Of a stretch of DNA of 7,205 bases, positions 1 through 5,723 are shown piece by piece. The position numbers and the translations under genes were made by a program. Location: NCBI GenBank assembly GCA_900769285.1, contig CAAGGB010000186.1:1-7205 (forward strand), in the 5' to 3' direction. Source of the stretch: Victivallales bacterium. GTDB taxonomy: Bacteria; Verrucomicrobiota; Lentisphaeria; Oligosphaerales; Oligosphaeraceae. The notes under the pieces are model-generated. The model had not been told where the DNA came from. It worked only from the letters and a program-made list of their open reading frames with translations, and ran no database searches. How positions within the stretch are numbered: the first letter of the stretch is position 1; every line of letters starts with the position of its first letter.

Positions 1-323
1 ACGCCGAGTCCCGCCGCGATGGGCAGCAGAAAGCGCAGCGTCGAGCCGCTCTCGCCGCAGTCGAAGTCGCCAGACGGCTCGCACGCGCCCGGCTCGACGC
101 GCAGCGTCCCGTCTCCGGGCGCCGTGACGCGGACGCCCAGCGCCGCCAGGCAGCGCATCGTCGCGCGGATGTCCTCGGAGAGCTCGCCGCGCAGCCTCAG
201 CGTGGTCGGCGCGGCGCTCAGTCCGGCCGCCAGCAGCAGCCGGTGCGCCGCCGACTTCGACGGCATGGCGGGCAGGACGCCCTGAAGCCCCGCAGGGCTG
301 AAGACCGCCTCCTGCGTCATCAT
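1..323 (-). CDS. aroA: 3-phosphoshikimate 1-carboxyvinyltransferase (EPSP synthase), N-terminal part, cut by window edge
   Basis: EPSP synthase joins shikimate-3-phosphate and PEP to give 5-enolpyruvylshikimate-3-phosphate, the sixth step of the cytoplasmic shikimate pathway. The visible 107 residues carry the family signature PSKSAAHR (21-28), whose Lys23, Ser24 and Arg28 match the substrate-binding Lys, Ser and Arg near the N-terminus of the family. They also carry a DIRATMRCLAALG helix (51-63) and the CGESGSTLRFLLP motif (89-101), equivalent to the PEP-binding GNAGTAMR segment of the E. coli enzyme, with the key Gly and Arg kept. The rest of the protein lies beyond position 1. The start ATG (323-321) overlaps the aroB stop as ATGA, and a second ATG follows at once (320-318), so initiation could use either. 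A purine-rich GGAGAGGAGG lies at 331-340, 7 nt upstream of the first ATG. It is the fourth structural gene of the operon. Confidence 0.95.
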   Translation of the reverse strand, partial: MMTQEAVFSPAGLQGVLPAMPSKSAAHRLLLAAGLSAAPTTLRLRGELSEDIRATMRCLAALGVRVTAPGDGTLRVEPGACEPSGDFDCGESGSTLRFLLPIAAGLG

Positions 324-1414
324 GGGCGCGCCTCCTCTCCACGGGCCAGGAACGCCATCGCCTCGGCCAGCGGCAGCGGCAGCAGCCGGCAGTGGCCTAT
401 CGTCTCGGGGACGACCAGCGTCAGCCGGTCGCCGGCGCGCTTCTTGTCGCTGACGATGGCCGGCAGGATGTCCGCCAGCGGCCGCGGGGGCTCCGTCGGG
501 AGGCCATTGAGGCGCAGCGCGGCGAGCAGCCGGTCGCGCGTCGCGGTCGAGGCCATGCCGGCGGCGACGGCCGCGCGGGCCACCACGGCCATGCCCATGG
601 CCACCGCGTGGCCATGGGAGACCGCATAGTCCGTCACCGCCTCGATGGCGTGCCCGACCGTGTGGCCAAGGTTCAGCAGCGCGCGCTCGCCGCGCTCGCG
701 CTCGTCACGCGAGACGACGCCCGCCTTGATGGCCACGCAGCCGCCGATGACCGCGCCCAGGCAGGACGCCCGCCAGTTGGGCGACTCCATCCGCGCGAAC
801 AGCGCCTCGTCGCCGAGCACGCCGGTCTTGAGGGCCTCCGCCACGCCGTCGGCGAACGTCGTCTCCGGCAGCGTCGCGGTCAGCGACGGGTCGCAGACGA
901 CGAGCGACGGCTGGTGGAACGCGCCCACCAGGTTCTTGCCCCAGGGGGCCAGATCGACGCCGGTCTTGCCGCCGACCGAGGAGTCGACCATCGCCAGCAG
1001 CGTCGTCGGCACCTGGACGAAGCGGACGCCGCGCAGGAACGTCGCCGCCGCGAAGCCGGTCAGGTCGCCGGTGACGCCGCCGCCCAGGGCGACGACCACA
1101 TCGCTGCGGGTGAAATGCTCCCGCGCCAGGAACGCCAGGATGTCGGCATAGGTCGCCAGCGTCTTGCTGGCCTCGCCCGCGGGGAAGCTGAAGCTGACCG
1201 CCGTGACGCCGGCGCGCGCCAGCGCGTCGCGGAGGCGGTCGCCGTAGAGGGCCTCGACGGTGGCGTCGGCGACGACGGCGACGCGCGGGCCGTGCCTCAG
1301 CTCGTCCAGCAGTGCGCCGGCCTCGTCGAGGAGGCCCTCGCCGATGGCGACGCGGTAGGGCGTCCCGGTGGTGACGTCCACGTCATGTCTGTGGTGGGTT
1401 GCGTGGTCGGTCAT
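320..1414 (-). CDS. aroB: 3-dehydroquinate synthase
   Basis: AroB converts DAHP to 3-dehydroquinate using NAD+ and a divalent metal, the second shikimate-pathway step. The predicted 364 residues match the usual family length. Motifs are FPAGEASKT (77-85), the NAD-binding GGGVTGDLTGF (111-121), PTTLLAMVDSSVGGKTGVD (136-154), GVAEALKTG (190-198), LNLGHTVGHAIE (248-259), HGHAVAMGM (267-275) and DKKR (323-326). The three expected metal ligands are present as Glu193, His251 and His268. The open frame extends upstream to about 1621, but only inside tyrA. I chose ATG at 1414-1412 because the homologous part begins there, it overlaps the tyrA stop as ATGA, and AAAGGGAG (1423-1430) sits 8 nt upstream. 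The N-terminus is His-rich (HATHHRH, residues 4-10), which looks like lineage-specific decoration. Confidence 0.97.
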   Translation of the reverse strand: MTDHATHHRHDVDVTTGTPYRVAIGEGLLDEAGALLDELRHGPRVAVVADATVEALYGDRLRDALARAGVTAVSFSFPAGEASKTLATYADILAFLAREHFTRSDVVVALGGGVTGDLTGFAAATFLRGVRFVQVPTTLLAMVDSSVGGKTGVDLAPWGKNLVGAFHQPSLVVCDPSLTATLPETTFADGVAEALKTGVLGDEALFARMESPNWRASCLGAVIGGCVAIKAGVVSRDERERGERALLNLGHTVGHAIEAVTDYAVSHGHAVAMGMAVVARAAVAAGMASTATRDRLLAALRLNGLPTEPPRPLADILPAIVSDKKRAGDRLTLVVPETIGHCRLLPLPLAEAMAFLARGEEARP

Positions 1415-2292
1415 TGGTTCTTCTCCCTTTCGAGCTGGGCCAGGGCGACGGCCTCGAGCTCGTCGACGGCGGCCTTGCAGTCGCGCCCCTCGGCGAGGAG
1501 GCCCTCCAGGCGCGTGCGGTCGCCCTGGGCGATGGCCTCGCGGTACTCGGCGAGCCGCGCCATCAGGCCGTCCAGCTCCTCGAGCAGCGGCTGGCGGTTG
1601 TCCAGGAACAGCTGCGACCACATCGAGGGGACGAGCGTCGCCACACGGGTCAGATCCTTGAAGCTGCCGGCGGAGAACCCCGTGTGGGACAGCGCCGTCC
1701 GACTCTTCACGAACGCGCTCGACACGATGTGCGGCAACTGGGACGTGTAGGCGATGATGCGGTCATGCTCCTCGGCCGTCGTCATGCGGATGCGCCCGAA
1801 GCCCAGCTCCAGGAACAGCCGCTTGACGCCCGCGAGCATCGGCAGGTCCATGTCGTCCGGCGAGGGCGCCAGAATCATCGTGGCGCGGGCGAACAGGTTT
1901 TGCCGCGCGGCCGCGAAGCCCGACTTCTCGATGCCGGCCATCGGGTGGCCGCCGACGAAGTGCCAGCCGTGCTCGGCCGCCAGCCGGCGGCCCACCTCGC
2001 AGATCTCGCGCTTGATGCCGCCGCAGTCGATGACCACCGCGCCCTTCCGGAAGGACGACGCCCGCTCGCGCAGGCACTCGACGATGGCCTCCGGATACAG
2101 CGCGACCAGCACGACCTCGCAGTCCGCCAGACGCTCCGGCGTCAGCTCATCGTCCATGGCCTCGACCAGCCGCGCGCGGCGCATGACGGACTCCTGCACG
2201 TCGTAGCCGTAGACGGTGTGGCCGGTGCGCAGCTTGATGGCCTTCGCCAGCGAGCCGCCGATGAGGCCCAGCCCGAAGATGGCGATGTTCAT
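1411..2292 (-). CDS. tyrA: Prephenate dehydrogenase (TyrA family)
   Basis: TyrA oxidatively decarboxylates prephenate (or arogenate) on the way to tyrosine. The 293-residue protein has the Rossmann motif GLGLIGGS (7-14). An acidic Asp31 at the end of the second strand (GYD) suggests NAD+ rather than NADP+. Further motifs are GGHPMAG (114-120, His116), TSQLPHIVSSA (183-193, His188) and DLTRVA (213-218, Arg216), the expected catalytic and substrate-binding residues. The segment that reads DxGSxK in some TyrA proteins is DCGGIKRE here (89-96), so the conserved Ser is Gly92. I believe such variants are common in anaerobes. There is no C-terminal ACT domain and no fused chorismate mutase, so neither allosteric Tyr control nor a mutase activity is supplied by this protein. 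The start at 2292-2290 overlaps the aroF stop as ATGA. An in-frame extension to 2394 lies wholly inside aroF and lacks homology. Confidence 0.95.
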   Translation of the reverse strand: MNIAIFGLGLIGGSLAKAIKLRTGHTVYGYDVQESVMRRARLVEAMDDELTPERLADCEVVLVALYPEAIVECLRERASSFRKGAVVIDCGGIKREICEVGRRLAAEHGWHFVGGHPMAGIEKSGFAAARQNLFARATMILAPSPDDMDLPMLAGVKRLFLELGFGRIRMTTAEEHDRIIAYTSQLPHIVSSAFVKSRTALSHTGFSAGSFKDLTRVATLVPSMWSQLFLDNRQPLLEELDGLMARLAEYREAIAQGDRTRLEGLLAEGRDCKAAVDELEAVALAQLEREKNQ

Positions 2293-3314
2293 GCCTCCAC
2301 CCCCTCGACCGACGCCAGCGCCGACCGCATCGCGCGCACCTTGCGGGCCAGGCGGTCGAACGCCTCCGGACGGAGCGACTGCGGGCCGTCGCACTTCGCG
2401 TGGGGCGGGTCGTTGTGGACCTCGATCATCAGCGCGTCGCAGCCCGCCGCCACCGCGCTCAGCGACAGCGGCTCCACCAGGCGCGACAGCCCCGCCGCGT
2501 GGCTCGGGTCAATCACCACCGGCAGATGCGACAGCTCCTTGAGCACCGGCACCGCCGACACGTCCAGCGTGTTGCGCGTGAACGTCTCGAACGTCCGGAT
2601 GCCGCGCTCGCACAGCATCAGGTTCTCGTTGCCGCCGCTCATGATGTACTCCGCGCTCATCAGCAGCTCCTGGTACGTGTTCGACAGCCCGCGCTTCAGC
2701 AGGATGGGCTTCTTCACCTTGCCCAGCTGCTTCAGCATCTCGAAGTTCTGCATGTTGCGGGCGCCGACCTGGATGACGTCAATCTCGTCGAACAGGTCGA
2801 GCTGGCTGATGTCCATGATCTCGGTGACGACGGGCATGCCCGTGGCGCGCTTGGCCTCCAGCAGCAGCCGGATGCCGTCGCTGCGCAGGCCCTGGAACGC
2901 GTAGGGGCTCGTGCGCGGCTTGAACGCGCCGCCGCGCAGGAGGCCCGCGCCAGACCGCTTCACCGCCTCGGCGACCGCGATGATCTGCTCCTCCGACTCG
3001 ATGGAGCACGGGCCGGCGATGATCTGGAACGCGCCGCCGCCCACCTTCACGCCGTTGCCGCAGTCAATCACGGTGTCCAGCGGATGGAACTTGCGGTTCG
3101 CCTTCTTGTACGGCTCCTGGATGCGCTTGACGTCCTGCACGATGTCCAGCGCGTGGATGAGGTCGATGTCCACGGCGGTCGTGTCGCCGACCAGACCCAG
3201 CACCGTCTGGCTGGCGCCCGTCGAGACGTGGATGTCCAGGTTCAGGCTCTTCAGCCACTGGATCAGGTTCTCCACCTGCTTCGGGTTCGCGTTCTCCTTC
3301 AGTACGACAATCAT
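2289..3314 (-). CDS. aroF: 3-deoxy-7-phosphoheptulonate (DAHP) synthase, type I-beta with N-terminal regulatory domain
   Basis: This enzyme condenses PEP and erythrose-4-phosphate, the committed entry to aromatic biosynthesis. Of its 341 residues, about 1-68 form a small alpha/beta, ferredoxin-like domain (MIVVLKENA onward) and about 80-335 the TIM barrel. The layout matches the Thermotoga maritima enzyme, where the N-terminal domain mediates Tyr/Phe feedback inhibition. Barrel motifs are AGPCSIES (100-107), GGAFKPRTSPYAFQG (128-142), KRGL (207-210), VIDPSHAAG (267-275) and IEVHNDP (297-303). The four expected metal ligands are Cys103, His272, Glu298 and Asp309 (KCDGPQS). ATG 3314-3312 is supported by AAAAGGAG (3323-3330) 8 nt upstream. 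It is the first structural gene of the operon, and its transcription must read through the terminator at 3384-3430. Feedback inhibition is known for the family and inferred here. Confidence 0.97.
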   Translation of the reverse strand: MIVVLKENANPKQVENLIQWLKSLNLDIHVSTGASQTVLGLVGDTTAVDIDLIHALDIVQDVKRIQEPYKKANRKFHPLDTVIDCGNGVKVGGGAFQIIAGPCSIESEEQIIAVAEAVKRSGAGLLRGGAFKPRTSPYAFQGLRSDGIRLLLEAKRATGMPVVTEIMDISQLDLFDEIDVIQVGARNMQNFEMLKQLGKVKKPILLKRGLSNTYQELLMSAEYIMSGGNENLMLCERGIRTFETFTRNTLDVSAVPVLKELSHLPVVIDPSHAAGLSRLVEPLSLSAVAAGCDALMIEVHNDPPHAKCDGPQSLRPEAFDRLARKVRAMRSALASVEGVEA

Positions 3315-3322
3315 GGCAAATG

Positions 3323-3330
3323 CTCCTTTT
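3323..3330 (-). promoter_or_regulatory. Ribosome binding site of aroF
   Basis: On the minus strand AAAAGGAG lies 8 nt before the aroF ATG. It is a strong Shine-Dalgarno sequence and fixes the aroF start. Confidence 0.85.
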
Positions 3331-3383
3331 CTTGCTTGGAAAGATAAGACTCTATGTCAACACAACAATGGGTTAGGGACATG

Positions 3384-3430
3384 AAAAAGCTCCGCAGCCG
3401 TTCTCACTGGGGTGGTCCGCTGCGGAGCTT
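3384..3430 (-). terminator. Intrinsic terminator in the aroF leader (attenuator)
   Basis: On the minus strand the 5' arm AAGCTCCGCAGC (3430-3419) pairs perfectly with GCTGCGGAGCTT (3398-3387) across a 20-nt loop, and the 3' arm runs into TTTTT (3388-3384). The U-tract is on the minus strand only, so it terminates transcripts heading toward aroF. It lies about 70 nt upstream of the aroF ATG and about 40 nt after the stop codon of a short aromatic leader ORF. That is the position of a transcription attenuator rather than an end-of-operon terminator. Its 5' flank AGATAAGA (3439-3432) is complementary to TCTTATCT (3349-3342) downstream. Confidence 0.88.
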
Positions 3431-3442
3431 CTCTTATCTGTG

Positions 3443-3538
3443 TCAGGTTCGCCTGATTGCCTGTGGAACCTAGCCTTCGACAAAAGCACGCACGACCGCC
3501 CCGGTACTAAAGTACCAGGCTCCATAATAGCGAAGGCT
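3443..3538 (-). promoter_or_regulatory. Structured leader RNA upstream of the attenuator
   Basis: Several complementary segments lie in the transcribed leader. AGCCTTCG (3538-3531) pairs with CGAAGGCT (3479-3472) over 8 bp, linking leader codons 7-10 to the stop-codon region. It encloses a hairpin GGTAC-TTTA-GTACC (3516-3503) lying exactly on the Trp-Tyr-Phe codons. Downstream, AGGTTC (3471-3466) can pair with GAACCT (3450-3445), or the exclusive hairpin TCAGG-CGAA-CCTGA (3456-3443) can form. A ribosome stalled on the aromatic codons or stopped at the TAG would choose between these. I could not identify a strong antiterminator pairing with the terminator arm; the best seen is 6 bp, TGGAGC (3524-3519) with GCTCCG (3428-3423). 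Confidence 0.6.
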
Positions 3539-3559
3539 GACGGCGTAGAGGTTCTGCAT
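3470..3559 (-). CDS. Aromatic leader peptide of the aro operon (29 aa)
   Basis: This short ORF runs ATG 3559-3557 to TAG 3472-3470 and encodes 29 residues. Seven are aromatic: Tyr5, Tyr11, Tyr12, Trp15, Tyr16, Phe17 and Phe26, with the core RYYGAWYF at 10-17. It lies between a promoter-like sequence and a strong terminator in front of aroF, as in the trpL and pheL type of attenuator peptide. Its Tyr and Phe codons include TAT TAT and TTT TTT, whereas the neighbouring genes almost always use TAC and TTC, which would favour stalling when charged tRNA is short. The proposed role is to act as a ribosome-stalling sensor of charged tRNA-Tyr, -Trp and -Phe. The weak point is the ribosome binding site: only an A-rich AAGCAAAAG precedes the ATG. 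The peptide probably has no function after translation. Function is inferred from layout and composition, not homology. Confidence 0.72.
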   Translation of the reverse strand: MQNLYAVSLRYYGAWYFSTGAVVRAFVEG

Positions 3560-3600
3560 GACTTTTGCTTGGGGTTTGGATCGTTTCGATAAACGTCATT

Positions 3601-3628
3601 ACTATACCCACGCCCAGCGAAAATTCAA
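3601..3628 (-). promoter_or_regulatory. Candidate sigma70-type promoter of the aro operon
   Basis: On the minus strand TTGAAT (3628-3623) and TATAGT (3606-3601) are separated by 16 nt. They match the -35 consensus at 4 of 6 and the -10 consensus at 5 of 6 positions. An A-rich stretch upstream (around 3640-3650) resembles an UP element. Transcription would start near 3594, giving about 35 nt before the leader peptide and about 280 nt before aroF. Confidence 0.6.
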
Positions 3629-3779
3629 TCAGCCAAGACGAATTTTTCTTCTCCGCCTGGGGGTCGCCACGCGAACGCGGCTGTATATTAGGGGAGTGCG
3701 CGAAAGGCTCCCGCGCCCTGCGGCGGCCAGCCGCCTCACCCTCCTGCCGAAGCAACAAAACGCAAAGGAACATCTGCCC
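3629..3779 (+). promoter_or_regulatory. Upstream region of the SGNH hydrolase gene with RBS; promoter not clear
   Basis: This divergent spacer carries the control region of the plus-strand genes. AAAGGAA (3764-3770) lies 9 nt before the ATG at 3780 and is a reasonable ribosome binding site. TATATT (3684-3689), preceded directly by TG, is a possible -10 element, but I see no convincing -35 at 16-18 nt. No stable hairpin with a U-tract is visible. Open frames extend upstream through this region, but they lack a signal peptide or any family resemblance. Confidence 0.35.
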
Positions 3780-5069
3780 ATGAAGAGAGAACTGAGTGTC
3801 CTGTGCCTGGCCGCGCTGTCGGCGCTGGCCGAGCCTGTCCAGCTCCGCCTGGCCGGAGACTGGGAGATTGACGTGACCTGGGGCGGGCGGACCACGCGCG
3901 TCGCCGTCCAGCCGCCCACGCCGGTCGCCGTCACCGGCGAGCGCCACGGCGGCCTGAACCCCTACCGCGCCGACGGCGGCGGCTGGACGCGCGGCACCGC
4001 GCCCCGCGGCATCAAGGCGCAGGAGTGCACCGTCCGCAACGCCCTCGTCCCCGACAGCCTCGTCGTCCGCATGGGGGCCGTCGTCTACCAGCGCGGGCGC
4101 GACTACGAGCTCACGCCCGACTGGGGCACCGTCGGGCGCCTCCCAGACGGCGAGCTGCGCGAGGGCCAGGACGTCATGCTCGACTACACCTACCACACCA
4201 GCCGCCTCGACGCCATCGTCGCCGACGCCAACGGCGCCATCGCGGTGCGCCGGGGCACGCCCCACGTCGCCAACCCGGCGCCCGCGCCGCTCGCCGACGG
4301 CGACCGTCGCCTCGCCGCGGTCTGGCTCCCGCAGGGCCTTCCACGGCTCACGGAGGCCAGCCTCATGCCCGTCCTCGAGGACCGCTACCCCGAGCCGCCC
4401 CGCACGACGCCCACGCCCGCCGAGCGCCTCATCCCCAAGGCGCTCGCCAAACTCCAGGCCGGCCAGCGCCTCCGCATCCTCGCCTGGGGCGACAGCGTGA
4501 CCGTCGGCACGTTCGTCCCCGACTGGCAGCGCAACCGCTGGCAGGAGCAGTTCGTCGCCCGCCTCCGCCAGCGCTTCCCCAGCGCCGACATCGAGCTCGT
4601 CACCGAGGCCTGGGGCGGCCGAAACTCCTCCACCTACCTCGCACAGCCGCCGGGGGCCGAGCACAACTACCGCGAGAAGGTCCTCGACGCCAGGCCCGAC
4701 CTCATCGTCTCCGAATTCGTCAACGACGCCTGGTATGACCAGAACAAGGTCAACGAAATCTACGGACGGCTCCGCGACGACTTCCGCGCCATCGGCGCCG
4801 AGTGGATCATCCTCACCCCGCACTACGTCCGCCCCGACTGGATGGGGCTCAAGGCCGAGAGCCACATCGACGACGACCCGCGCCCCTACGTCGCCGCGCT
4901 CCGCCGCTTCGCCGCCGACCACGGCATCGCGCTGGCCGACGCCTCCCTCCGCTGGGGGCGCCTCTGGCGTCAGGGCATCCCCTACTCCACCCTCCTCCTC
5001 AACGCCATCAACCACCCCAATGCCCTCGGCATGTCCCTCTTCGCCGACGCGCTCATGGCCCTCTTCTGA
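3780..5069 (+). CDS. Secreted SGNH/GDSL-family hydrolase with beta-rich N-terminal region
   Basis: Predicted 429 residues. Residues 1-17 look like a short Sec signal peptide (Lys2, Arg3, hydrophobic 5-16, cleavage after ALA at 15-17), so the protein is probably exported. About 18-205 is beta-rich and unassigned; it includes a YQRGRDYEL to VMLDYTYHTSRLD stretch (103-144). From about 230 a SGNH fold follows: block I AWGDSVTVG (235-243, nucleophile Ser239), block II WGGRNSS (278-284, Gly280), block III EFVND (312-316, Asn315) and block V NHPNALG (411-417, His412). The usual Asp three residues before the His is Ala409, so a dyad or a displaced acid is likely. Such enzymes deacylate esters, often acetylated carbohydrates; the substrate here is unknown. 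The start is chosen for the signal peptide and the RBS at 3764-3770. It is the first gene of the plus-strand cluster, divergent from the aro operon. Confidence 0.85.
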   Translation: MKRELSVLCLAALSALAEPVQLRLAGDWEIDVTWGGRTTRVAVQPPTPVAVTGERHGGLNPYRADGGGWTRGTAPRGIKAQECTVRNALVPDSLVVRMGAVVYQRGRDYELTPDWGTVGRLPDGELREGQDVMLDYTYHTSRLDAIVADANGAIAVRRGTPHVANPAPAPLADGDRRLAAVWLPQGLPRLTEASLMPVLEDRYPEPPRTTPTPAERLIPKALAKLQAGQRLRILAWGDSVTVGTFVPDWQRNRWQEQFVARLRQRFPSADIELVTEAWGGRNSSTYLAQPPGAEHNYREKVLDARPDLIVSEFVNDAWYDQNKVNEIYGRLRDDFRAIGAEWIILTPHYVRPDWMGLKAESHIDDDPRPYVAALRRFAADHGIALADASLRWGRLWRQGIPYSTLLLNAINHPNALGMSLFADALMALF

Positions 5070-5070
5070 A

Positions 5071-5098
5071 CCCCAGCAACCCCCAGCAGCCCCCACCC
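5071..5098 (-). repeat. G-quadruplex motif (minus strand) formed by short C-tract repeats
   Basis: The 29-nt spacer between the SGNH gene and rdgB has four C-tracts at 5071-5074, 5080-5084, 5090-5094 and 5096-5098, separated by AGCAA, AGCAG and A. The minus strand therefore fits the canonical G3+N1-7 quadruplex pattern, and the first three tracts form a near-10-nt tandem repeat. It abuts the rdgB ATG and replaces any purine-rich ribosome binding site. Confidence 0.6.
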
Positions 5099-5704
5099 AT
5101 GCCAACACCCGCCGACTCCCCACGCCTCACCCTCGTCGCCGCCACCGGAAACCGCCACAAGATCGCCGAGATGACACGCATCCTCGCCCCCAGGGGCATC
5201 GCGCTCCTCACTCCAGACGACTGCGGCGGCATGATCGACGTCGACGAGAACGGCGACACCTTCGAGCAGAACGCCATCCTCAAGGCCACCCAGTGCGCCA
5301 AGGCCTGGAACCGCACCGTCCTCGCCGACGACTCCGGACTCGTCGTCGACGTCCTCCACGGCGAGCCCGGCGTCCGCTCCGCCCGCTACGCCGGCGAGGG
5401 CGGCAACGACGGCCGAAACCTCCGCAAGCTCCTCGACAAGATGGCCGGCGTCGCCGACCGCCGCGCCCACTTCGTCTGCGTCGTGGCCGTCGCCACCCCC
5501 GATGGCCACGTCCAAACCGCCACCGGCACCGTCAGCGGCACCCTCGCGGAGGCGCCGCGCGGCGAGGGCGGCTTCGGCTACGACCCCGCCTTCATCCCCG
5601 ACGGCCACGACCGCACCTTCGGCGAGCTCCCCGCCAGCGTCAAAGACGCGATGTCCCACCGCGCCCGCGCCCTCGAGAGCGCCATCGCCCACGACATCCT
5701 CTGA
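5099..5704 (+). CDS. rdgB: XTP/dITP pyrophosphatase (RdgB/HAM1 family)
   Basis: This enzyme hydrolyses non-canonical purine NTPs (dITP, XTP, ITP) to the monophosphate and pyrophosphate, keeping deaminated bases out of DNA and RNA. The 201 residues equal the usual family length. Motifs are the N-terminal ATGNRHKIAEM (15-25), GDTFEQNAILKA (52-63), the catalytic LADDSGLVVD (75-84, Asp77 and Asp78), GEPGVRSARYAG (88-99), GEGGFGYDPAF (155-165) and KDAMSHRARAL (182-192), where Lys182, His187 and Arg188 fit the base-recognition residues. Start ATG 5099-5101 gives the family N-terminus. No Shine-Dalgarno is present, since the preceding 28 nt are C-tracts, so translation probably depends on reinitiation from the SGNH gene 29 nt upstream. 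Its position among unrelated genes suggests convenience of transcription rather than shared pathway. Confidence 0.96.
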   Translation: MPTPADSPRLTLVAATGNRHKIAEMTRILAPRGIALLTPDDCGGMIDVDENGDTFEQNAILKATQCAKAWNRTVLADDSGLVVDVLHGEPGVRSARYAGEGGNDGRNLRKLLDKMAGVADRRAHFVCVVAVATPDGHVQTATGTVSGTLAEAPRGEGGFGYDPAFIPDGHDRTFGELPASVKDAMSHRARALESAIAHDIL

Positions 5705-5708
5705 GCGG

Positions 5709-5715
5709 AAGGAGG
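5709..5715 (+). promoter_or_regulatory. Ribosome binding site of the ZIP transporter gene
   Basis: AAGGAGG lies 8 nt before ATG 5724 and fixes that start. It is the strongest ribosome binding site of the plus-strand cluster. Confidence 0.85.
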
Positions 5716-5723
5716 CACACACC

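Noticed and set aside
1411..2292. TyrA Gly92 in place of Ser as a sign of an inactive enzyme
   Set aside because: His116, His188 and Arg216 and the Rossmann motif are intact, and I recall similar DxxGxK variants in functional homologues, so loss of activity is not supported.
392..2904. Long plus-strand open frames opposite aroB, tyrA and aroF
   Set aside because: Arg/Gln/Ala/Asp-rich products without domains, antisense to three unambiguous enzymes.
3342..3360. Second aroF promoter with TTGACA (3361-3356 region, minus strand)
   Set aside because: A TTGACA string is present, but the sequence 16-18 nt downstream is AAGCAA-like with no -10 match, so it is unlikely to start transcription.
3384..3430. 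Bidirectional terminator serving the plus-strand genes
   Set aside because: On the plus strand the hairpin is followed by CTCTTATCTG, not a clean U-tract, and no plus-strand gene ends nearby.
3443..3480. T-box riboswitch in the aro leader
   Set aside because: A GTGGAACC string resembling part of the T-box motif occurs only on the plus strand, away from aroF. The transcribed strand lacks the conserved T-box and specifier architecture.
3558..3779. N-terminal extension of the SGNH gene to 3558
   Set aside because: It would bury the signal peptide, ignore the RBS at 3764-3770 and overlap the aro promoter and leader region; the added residues are basic and show no family resemblance.
3507..5123. 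Long minus-strand open frame (538 codons) opposite the SGNH gene
   Set aside because: Its composition is Val/Gly/Asp/Ala-rich with no motifs, as expected of the mirror of a GC-ending codon pattern. The plus strand encodes clear SGNH blocks and has an RBS and signal peptide.
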